Assembly (NCBI GenBank): GCA_002323995.1
Contig: DCQY01000127.1
Coordinates: 1-38,567 of the forward strand
DNA: 38,567 bases
Reading direction: 5' to 3'
Source of the DNA: Akkermansiaceae bacterium UBA1506
GTDB taxonomy: Bacteria > Verrucomicrobiota > Verrucomicrobiia > Verrucomicrobiales > DEV007
A model generated the notes under the pieces. It had not been told where the DNA came from. It saw only the letters and a list, made by a program, of their open reading frames with translations, and ran no database searches. Positions 32,829 to 38,567 of this stretch are shown here, one piece after another (within the stretch, counting starts at the first letter, position 1; every line of letters begins with the position of its first letter). The position numbers were made by a program, and so were the translations under genes.

Positions 32829-33908
32829 ATGAGCGATCACATCAGACTGCACATTCCAGGCCCGGTTGAAGTTTCTGCGGGAACTTATGAAGCCATGGCG
32901 ACCCCGATGATTGGACATCGGTCCAAAGACTTTGTAGCCCTACATGACGATGTCTATCCCCGCCTTCAGGAAATGATGGGAACAACCCAACCTGTTTTTC
33001 TTTCTACCTCCTCCGCCTGGGGAGTCATGGAAGGTGCGATTCGCAATCTCGTCGCCAAGAAAGCGCTTTGCTGCTGTTCCGGTGCTTTTTCCGATAAGTG
33101 GGTCGATGTCGCTCGACGCTGCGGCAAAGAAGCCGAGGCTCTTCAATACGAGTGGGGTACTCCAATCGATCCGGCCGACATCGATGCAAAGCTCGCCACT
33201 GGTGAATTTGATGTTGTCACCTTCATACACAACGAGACGTCCACCGGTGTTCTGAACCCGCTCGAAGAGGTTGCCGCAGTCGTGAACAAGTACGAGGACG
33301 TGCTACTCGTCACCGACACAGTTTCTAGTTTTTCCGTTATTCCCATTGAGTTCGACCAACTTGGCGTGGACGTGCTTTTAACCGGGAGCCAAAAAGCACT
33401 CGCCCTGCCGCCCGGTCTCGGAATTTTCGCGGTCTCTGAAGCTGCCTTTGACCGCGCCGCTACGATCAAAGATCGAGGTTACTACTTTGACTTCCACGAG
33501 TTCAAAAAAAATCAAGAGAAGTCCATGACCCCGAGCACCCCATGTATTTCCACGATTTACGGACTGCGCCACCAACTCGACGTCATCTTCGAAGAAGGTC
33601 TCGAAAACCGATATGCTCGTCACGAAAAACTCAATAATCTTGTCGCTGAATGGGTCGTCGCTAACGAGTTTGAGTTCTTCGCTCCGGAAGGCTTCCGTTC
33701 CAAGTCTCTCACGGCGGTGAAGAACAATAAGGGTATTGATGTTGCCAGACTGGGCCAGATCATGCGAGAAGATCATCAAAAGCAGGTCGACGGCGGCTAC
33801 GGCAAGATCAAAGGAGAGACCTTCCGACTCTCCAATATGGGCAACGAGACTGAAGAATCGATCGCCGGACTACTAGCTGCACTGGACGATTCACTCGCCA
33901 AACTCTAA
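32829..33908 (+). CDS. Class V aminotransferase (alanine/serine-glyoxylate type)
   Basis: A 359-residue PLP enzyme from ATG 32829 (MSDHIRLHIPGPVEVS, the usual opening). PLP-site features: LSTSSAWGVMEGAIRN (glycine-rich phosphate loop), FIHNETSTGVLNP, VTDTVSSFSVIPIEFD with the PLP-N Asp, and the Schiff-base Lys189 in LLTGSQKALALPPGLG. The likely reaction is transfer of an amino group between serine or alanine and glyoxylate or pyruvate. Closely related proteins are annotated serine-pyruvate or phosphoserine aminotransferases, so specificity is open. It is followed 9 bases later by trpF. Confidence 0.87.
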   Translation: MSDHIRLHIPGPVEVSAGTYEAMATPMIGHRSKDFVALHDDVYPRLQEMMGTTQPVFLSTSSAWGVMEGAIRNLVAKKALCCCSGAFSDKWVDVARRCGKEAEALQYEWGTPIDPADIDAKLATGEFDVVTFIHNETSTGVLNPLEEVAAVVNKYEDVLLVTDTVSSFSVIPIEFDQLGVDVLLTGSQKALALPPGLGIFAVSEAAFDRAATIKDRGYYFDFHEFKKNQEKSMTPSTPCISTIYGLRHQLDVIFEEGLENRYARHEKLNNLVAEWVVANEFEFFAPEGFRSKSLTAVKNNKGIDVARLGQIMREDHQKQVDGGYGKIKGETFRLSNMGNETEESIAGLLAALDDSLAKL

Positions 33909-33917
33909 TTTCTGAAC

Positions 33918-34580
33918 ATGAACGAACGACCCGTGTTCTCCACGAACCCAGGTCGCGTCGCGGTCAAAATTTGCGGGATCCGTAACGGCGCTCAAGCCGA
34001 GGCGGTCATTAACGCCGGAGCTGATGCGCTCGGGATCAACTTCTACCCGAAGTCAAAACGCTTTGTTGCTCTCGACGAAGCACTTCCATGGCTCAACGAA
34101 ATTAGTGATTCGGTTCCTCGAGTTGCCGTCACCGTCAACGCTACGGACGACGAACTGGAACGTATTGCCGATTCGGGCGGGATCGACTGGATCCAACTTC
34201 ACGGGAACGAAACACCAGACAGGCTAAAGTCACTCATACATCGGGGTTTGCCCGTCTTCCGTGCCTTGGGCGTGAAAGACAAGGCCATGTTGCAATCGGC
34301 TGCGGCTTACCCTGGCACGACCCTTCTACTCGACGCCTACGCCCCGACCGAATATGGCGGCAGTGGCGAAACGATGGACTGGAAGCTTGGCGCCCAAGCC
34401 GTCCAACAATGGCCCGACCGCCAGATCGTCCTTGCCGGTGGCCTCATGCCTGACAATGTCGCCAGAGCGGTAAAACAGGTCCAACCAGCAGGGGTGGATG
34501 TCGCCAGCGGTATCGAGTCAGAGCCCGGTGTCAAAGACCTAGGATTGGTGCGAGCGTTTATCGAAGCGGCCCGAGTGTAA
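33918..34580 (+). CDS. trpF: Phosphoribosylanthranilate isomerase
   Basis: A 220-residue TIM-barrel enzyme of tryptophan synthesis (N-(5-phosphoribosyl)anthranilate to CdRP). Evidence: VKICGIRN with the catalytic Cys19 near the start, GADALGINFYPKSKRFV, DWIQLHGNETP, LLLDAYAPTEYGGSGETMDW with the catalytic Asp, LAGGLMPDNV, and GVDVASGIESEPGVKD with the phosphate loop. Length is typical for TrpF. No other trp gene is nearby, so trp genes are dispersed in this genome. The stop is 3 bases from the stop of the convergent sulfatase. Confidence 0.95.
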   Translation: MNERPVFSTNPGRVAVKICGIRNGAQAEAVINAGADALGINFYPKSKRFVALDEALPWLNEISDSVPRVAVTVNATDDELERIADSGGIDWIQLHGNETPDRLKSLIHRGLPVFRALGVKDKAMLQSAAAYPGTTLLLDAYAPTEYGGSGETMDWKLGAQAVQQWPDRQIVLAGGLMPDNVARAVKQVQPAGVDVASGIESEPGVKDLGLVRAFIEAARV

Positions 34581-34583
34581 ATC

Positions 34584-36050
34584 TCACCTCCGTGACCCAA
34601 TGGAGATCTGATGCACGTGTGATGGCAGTGGCAGATAATCGCCCTCCTTTACCATCCAACGATCCAACTTCTCGCGAAATTGTTCCTCAACTTCCTGCGT
34701 AGCCGCACCACCGGCCAAATTCTCGAGTTGATAGGGGTCCTTCTCCAGATCGTAGAGTTCAAAAACGGGGCGAGGCAACCGAAAGAACAGTCGCTCGTGA
34801 AGCTTTGACAACTCTCCTCTTGCCCTCGCCTCCTTGATCTCTTCCCAAGCGACATTATTTCCCTTGCTCATATCGGTCGGACCATGCTCTCTCTCAGGGA
34901 TAGCGTTGTAGACGAAGTGGTAACGCTTCGTCGTAACCGATCTCACGAGATCAAAGCCATCTGATCGCGTCAGCGGCCCCCAATGCCATCCACGCTCAGC
35001 GAACACTCGCTCGCGCCCCTTAAAAACATCCCCCTTTAATAGGGGAAGAAAGCTAACGCCTGTCATCCCCTTATCCGGTTCAACATTAGCAGCTGAAAGG
35101 ATCGTCGGTGCCAAATCGACCCCGCTAATTAAATGCTCACTCTCACTCCCCGCTTCGATCACACCCGGCCAGCGAATGATGAGCGGCACATGAATGCCGC
35201 GCGTCGCCAAAGTACCCTTTCCACGCAATAAGGCCTCTCCGTTGTCTCCCATGAAGATAACCAAGGTATCCTTTTCCAGACCCCTGCTTTTGAGTAGGTC
35301 GAGCACCAACCCGACTCCGCGATCGAGATCGCGCACTTCAGCCAGGTAGCGCGCATAATCAAGCCTCACTCCCGGAAGATCCGGCCAATCGGGAGGAAGG
35401 ACCAACTGAAGAGGATCAATACCTTCATGATCTTCACCAAAAGAACGATGAGGCTGATTGAAACCAAAGTAGAGGAACCATGGCTGCTCTTGAGGGACCG
35501 CGTCCAAGACCAAGCCTACAACCTCACCGACCCTGTTGAGAGCTTCTCCCTTGGTCTTTGCACCCCTGACGAAATAATCGAATCTTGACTCAAACTCTTC
35601 CCCCCTCATTCCCAAGTCAACAAGCGCCTCTGCCACGTGCGGCAGATCATTGCTCTTCCCATCCAGATGTTGATGCCGACCCTCAAGCCCAACCCAGTAA
35701 CCCGCGCCTCTAAGCAGATCGGTAAACAGCATGACATCTGTTCGGGCTGGTTGGGCAAATCTGGTCGCCGAAATGCCCACAGGAGACCGCCCTGCAAAAA
35801 TCGATGTCCGCGAGGGAGCACACTGGGGGGCTGAAGTATACGCCCGATCAAAGCGCATCCCTTGTTCCGCCAGAGCATCCAAGTTTGGCGTCAGCCCTAG
35901 ATTCCGGCAATTAGGATCTCCATACGACCCAAGATGCGGCACACTGTGATCATCAGAAAGAATGAGCAGGACGTTAGGCTGAGCCAGCAGCTGGTAAGAG
36001 CTGGCGGCGATGAAAATGAACAGAAATGCGGACGAAAAAAAACTCTTCAT
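34584..36050 (-). CDS. Exported FGly-dependent sulfatase
   Basis: A 488-residue type I sulfatase from ATG 36050 (an upstream GTG at 36068 is possible). Signal peptide at residues 1-23 (MKSFFSSAFLFIFIAASS). The active-site motif is CAPSR at 77-81 (TSAPQCAPSRTSIFAG), Cys77 being the formylglycine precursor. Metal ligands come from LLILSDDHSVPHLG (Asp33, Asp34) and FMGDNGEALLRGKG, with GLEGRHQHLDG and FGFNQPHRSFG near the substrate. GVDLAPTILSAA is a usual end motif. It probably removes sulfate from polysaccharides outside the cytoplasm. The FGE at 10799-11749 is the likely activator. Confidence 0.92.
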   Translation of the reverse strand: MKSFFSSAFLFIFIAASSYQLLAQPNVLLILSDDHSVPHLGSYGDPNCRNLGLTPNLDALAEQGMRFDRAYTSAPQCAPSRTSIFAGRSPVGISATRFAQPARTDVMLFTDLLRGAGYWVGLEGRHQHLDGKSNDLPHVAEALVDLGMRGEEFESRFDYFVRGAKTKGEALNRVGEVVGLVLDAVPQEQPWFLYFGFNQPHRSFGEDHEGIDPLQLVLPPDWPDLPGVRLDYARYLAEVRDLDRGVGLVLDLLKSRGLEKDTLVIFMGDNGEALLRGKGTLATRGIHVPLIIRWPGVIEAGSESEHLISGVDLAPTILSAANVEPDKGMTGVSFLPLLKGDVFKGRERVFAERGWHWGPLTRSDGFDLVRSVTTKRYHFVYNAIPEREHGPTDMSKGNNVAWEEIKEARARGELSKLHERLFFRLPRPVFELYDLEKDPYQLENLAGGAATQEVEEQFREKLDRWMVKEGDYLPLPSHVHQISIGSRR

Positions 36051-36306
36051 GATTGGAAACTCAGTCACGCGACAGCGCCGCGCTGGTTCCTCCCAGTTTA
36101 CAACCGAACCAAGCCATAGGCAGTTAATCTCATCAGGTCGACTCTCGCGTACGATACCGAACCACTGTCAATTGTCGAACCACGATTCCAGCAACCCATG
36201 CAATCGAAGGCTCGAAGCGTTGAAACTTGAAGGGGATGCGGTAAACCAAACACAACCCGATTGCTTCTCCTCTTGAAACTTGCCACTCTCCGACCAAAAC
36301 TCTCTC

Positions 36307-36909
36307 ATGCGCGAACTGCTTGTTGCTACCCACAATTCCCACAAGACCGCAGAATTCCGAGCCATATTGGCCAAACACTTCGATGAGATCTCCGACTTAA
36401 CAGCGCTTTCTGATGCGAAAGAACCGGTAGAGGACGGGTCCACCTTTTCCGAAAACTCTGCAATCAAGGCTCTCGCCGCAAGCGATTTACTGCCCAGTGC
36501 CTTTGTCATCGCTGATGATTCGGGACTCGAAGTCGATGCACTCGATGGGGCTCCCGGCATTCACTCTGCCCGCTACTCCGGCGAAAGCGCTACCGATGCC
36601 AGCAATCGCGATAGATTAATAACTGAACTGGCGAGACCGGAGCATGAAGGAAAAGCTCGATCCGCCCGTTTTCGCTGTGTCATCACCGCAGCCAAAGGAG
36701 GACAGGTTCTTGCCGTATTCGACGGAGTTGTGGAAGGACGAATCGCAGAAAGTATGAGCGGCGAAGGTGGCTTCGGCTACGATCCCCTTTTCATCCCCGA
36801 AGGCTATGAGAATTCCTTTGGCGTTTTAGCAGAGGAAGTAAAGAACGGCATGAGTCACCGGGGTCGGGCTCTAAAGAAGTTTTGCGATTGGCTTGAAGAT
36901 CAACCCTAG
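36307..36909 (+). CDS. rdgB: XTP/dITP pyrophosphatase (RdgB/HAM1)
   Basis: A 200-residue enzyme from ATG 36307 (a TTG at 36280 is in frame). It hydrolyses non-canonical purine NTPs to monophosphates, keeping inosine and xanthosine out of DNA. Evidence: LVATHNSHKTAEFRAIL at the N-terminus, STFSENSAIKALAAS, VIADDSGLEVDALDGAPGIH then SARYSG, GEGGFGYDPLFIPEG and the end MSHRGRALKKF. All are RdgB hallmarks. Its TAG stop shares CTAG with the convergent exonuclease III gene. The 256 bases to the divergent sulfatase hold no gene. Confidence 0.95.
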   Translation: MRELLVATHNSHKTAEFRAILAKHFDEISDLTALSDAKEPVEDGSTFSENSAIKALAASDLLPSAFVIADDSGLEVDALDGAPGIHSARYSGESATDASNRDRLITELARPEHEGKARSARFRCVITAAKGGQVLAVFDGVVEGRIAESMSGEGGFGYDPLFIPEGYENSFGVLAEEVKNGMSHRGRALKKFCDWLEDQP

Positions 36910-37670
36910 CCAGTCTCAATCACCATTTCCACAGGGCAATGATCGGACCCCATCACATCACTTAGAATCTTGGCGGACTTCACTCCGTTCATGAGGCTAC
37001 CGGTGACGCAAAAGTAGTCCAGTCGCCAACCCACGTTTTTAGCGCGCGCGCCACCCCGGTAGCTCCACCAAGAGTAATGGTCAGCTTCATCAGGATGAAA
37101 ATGGCGGAAAGTATCAACAAACCCGGCGGCAAGAATGTCGTCAAAACCAGCTCGCTCCTCATCCGAAAACCCGGCATTTTTCCGATTCTGCTTGGGACGC
37201 GCCAGATCAATCTCGGTGTGTGAGACGTTGAGATCGCCGGCAAAGATAACCGGCTTCCTTTTCTCGAGACCCTTGACATAGTTGAGAAAGGCGGCATTCC
37301 AACTCACCCGGTAATCAAGCCGCCTTAGCTCGTTTTGTGCATTAGGCGTGTATACCCCCACCACGTAAAAAGCATCGTATTCAAGCGTGATGACACGTCC
37401 CTCTTGATCGTGTTCCTCGATCCCGATGCCGTTCGTGGACGATATTACCGGAGTCCGGCTCAGCGCTGCGACACCGGAATAACCTTTCTTCACCGCCGGA
37501 TTCCAGAAAACGTTCCAACCCGCGGCTTCAAAATCCTCCTCAACCTGATCACGTTCTGCCTTCACCTCCTGAAGCAGGAGAACGTCGGGTTGGTGCTCAT
37601 CGAGGAAGTCGAGGAAATTCTTTTTTAAGACGGCTCGTATGCCGTTCACATTCCAACTGATCAATTTCAT
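36906..37670 (-). CDS. xth: Exodeoxyribonuclease III/AP endonuclease
   Basis: A 254-residue Mg2+-dependent nuclease from ATG 37670 (the frame continues upstream to 37814 but without homology). Evidence: MKLISWNVNGIRAVLKK (Asn7), LLLQEVKAERDQ (catalytic Glu), VYTPNAQNELRRLDYR, FAGDLNVSHTEIDLARPKQN then RKNAGFSDEERAGF (Asp and Asn), WWSYRGGARAKNVGWRLDYF and SDHCPV (catalytic Asp-His pair). It incises abasic sites and degrades 3' ends in base excision repair. The pairing with rdgB, another genome-sanitation gene, is tail to tail. Confidence 0.95.
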   Translation of the reverse strand: MKLISWNVNGIRAVLKKNFLDFLDEHQPDVLLLQEVKAERDQVEEDFEAAGWNVFWNPAVKKGYSGVAALSRTPVISSTNGIGIEEHDQEGRVITLEYDAFYVVGVYTPNAQNELRRLDYRVSWNAAFLNYVKGLEKRKPVIFAGDLNVSHTEIDLARPKQNRKNAGFSDEERAGFDDILAAGFVDTFRHFHPDEADHYSWWSYRGGARAKNVGWRLDYFCVTGSLMNGVKSAKILSDVMGSDHCPVEMVIETG

Positions 37671-37863
37671 GACTGAGAGAGTGGTAGGAGTCTTGAATAC
37701 GGGATTTGCGAAGTGTATTTTTTTCTTGCGAACTAGCCTTCTGCGAGGGATTACAGTAACCCCCCTGAGTCCAGAGTAAAATTGGACGCGCAAAAATTCG
37801 GAATTTCCAAACAAATATAGGGAAGCACTCCGCTTTTAACAAAAATTCAAATTCTTATCAGCG

Positions 37864-38567
37864 ATGGTTGAAGTCGAAGGTCTGCACAAGCATTTCGGAA
37901 ATAAGGTCGCCGTGGACGGCGTGTCCTTCACGGTTAAAAAGGGGGAAGTTCTTGGATTTCTCGGACCTAACGGAGCCGGTAAATCGACCACCATGCGGAT
38001 GGTCACAGGATACATTCCTCCCACGCAGGGCACAGTGTCTATCGATGGAGCCAATATCGAAAAAAACGAGATCGCCGCGAAGGCCAAGATCGGTTATCTC
38101 CCGGAGGCTGCTCCGCTCTACTCAGACATGACGGTGGAAGGATTTCTGCGGTTTGCAGGTGAAATGCGGGGCATCCCGATTGCCGATCTCGACGCCGCTG
38201 TCGACAAAGCCATCAAAACGACATTCCTTGAGCCGGTGCGTCACCAAAGCGTTGACACCCTCTCAAAGGGTTATCGCCACCGGACCTGCTTTGCCCAGTC
38301 AATCATCCACGACCCCGAAGTGCTCATTCTGGATGAGCCGACCGATGGCCTTGATCCCAACCAGAAGCATGAGGTGCGCCAGCTCATCAGTCGAATGGGC
38401 AAGGAAAAAGCCATTCTCTTCTCGACCCATATTCTTGAAGAGGTCGAGGCAGCGTGCACCCGGGCGATCATCATTGACCGCGGACAAGTTATTGCTGACG
38501 GGACACCCGACGAACTGAAAGCCAAGTCGGCCAATGCCGGATCCGTTCGGCTCAAAGCAACCGGCCT
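37864..38567 (+). CDS. ABC transporter ATPase, GldA-type, 3' end outside the window
   Basis: At least 234 residues from ATG 37864, open to the right edge. Walker A FLGPNGAGKSTTMR, Q-loop IGYLPEAAPLYSDMTVEGFL, signature LSKGYRHRTCFAQ, Walker B VLILDEPTDGLDPNQ and the H-loop FSTHILEEVE are visible. The LSKGYR signature and DGLDPNQ are typical of GldA/ABC-2 ATPases, which in Verrucomicrobia and Bacteroidota are linked with DUF4340/Gld-type membrane proteins; the permease should follow outside the window. The Thr-Cys after KGYRHR, in place of the common Val-Gly, is unusual but not in a catalytic position. Confidence 0.92.
   Translation, partial: MVEVEGLHKHFGNKVAVDGVSFTVKKGEVLGFLGPNGAGKSTTMRMVTGYIPPTQGTVSIDGANIEKNEIAAKAKIGYLPEAAPLYSDMTVEGFLRFAGEMRGIPIADLDAAVDKAIKTTFLEPVRHQSVDTLSKGYRHRTCFAQSIIHDPEVLILDEPTDGLDPNQKHEVRQLISRMGKEKAILFSTHILEEVEAACTRAIIIDRGQVIADGTPDELKAKSANAGSVRLKATG

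Noticed and set aside
37671..37863. A/T-rich region before the GldA-type ATPase as a possible regulatory site
   Set aside because: No clear palindrome or promoter pair could be fixed; ordinary divergent intergenic DNA.
1..38567. Search for tRNA genes, CRISPR arrays, transposases, integrases, toxin-antitoxin pairs and restriction systems
   Set aside because: Nothing resembling them was seen in the reading; a tRNA or repeat scan by computer could confirm.

Overview
The window looks like a chromosomal segment of a Verrucomicrobiota bacterium (Planctomycetes-Verrucomicrobia-Chlamydiae group), most likely free-living and aerobic. This is an inference from gene content: FGly-type sulfatases with a true formylglycine-generating enzyme, a DUF1080 (3-keto-disaccharide hydrolase-type) protein, PhoD, a Tat-exported sugar-isomerase-like TIM barrel, LL-diaminopimelate aminotransferase and a glycine-rich RRM protein. 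No phage, IS element, CRISPR array, tRNA or rRNA was found. Gene density is high and strands alternate in short operons. Most genes lack a strong Shine-Dalgarno, so start choice rests mainly on homology and signal peptides.

Layout. 1-1437 (minus): a cut Bax-inhibitor-1 membrane protein, a short RlmB-like rRNA methyltransferase and a decayed EamA transporter. 1569-6000 (plus): a catabolic-looking run of an exported alpha/beta hydrolase, a TauD-type dioxygenase, a 2-oxoglutarate-semialdehyde dehydrogenase and a Tat-exported TIM-barrel isomerase. 6221-10003 (plus): RRM protein, fatty acid desaturase, an uncharacterised TIM-barrel enzyme and a BASS-family transporter. 10207-12442 (minus): peroxiredoxin, formylglycine-generating enzyme (FGE) and a membrane-anchored unknown protein. 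12545-13528: a ribose-type ABC permease without partners. 13749-19328 (minus): a complete TolC / HlyD-like adaptor / MacB-type ATPase / permease efflux operon ending in a terminator. 19441-19945 (minus): RNase P RNA with its own terminator.

19999-30772: a leaderless sulfatase, PhoD phosphatase, a YugP-like protein that has lost its zinc-binding HExxH motif, DUF1080 protein, OppD/OppF ATPases, a divergent IF-1-like protein, an exported unknown protein, dapL and an S10 carboxypeptidase. 31066-34580 (plus): a near-perfect Rex-type operator ahead of nuoB-nuoC, followed by a PGPGW membrane protein, a class V aminotransferase and trpF. 34584-38567: an exported sulfatase, rdgB, exonuclease III, and a GldA-type ABC ATPase cut by the window end.

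How it fits together: the FGE would activate both sulfatases, whose Cys-Ala-Pro-Ser-Arg sites carry the modifiable cysteine, and with DUF1080, PhoD, the isomerases and the transporters they suggest use of sulfated or phosphorylated polysaccharides and peptides. I see no clear defence island or wholly new multi-gene system. The items most worth following are the Rex-like site ahead of a detached nuoBC pair, the YugP-like pseudoenzyme, the extra IF-1-like protein and the hydrolase/dioxygenase/aldehyde dehydrogenase cluster.
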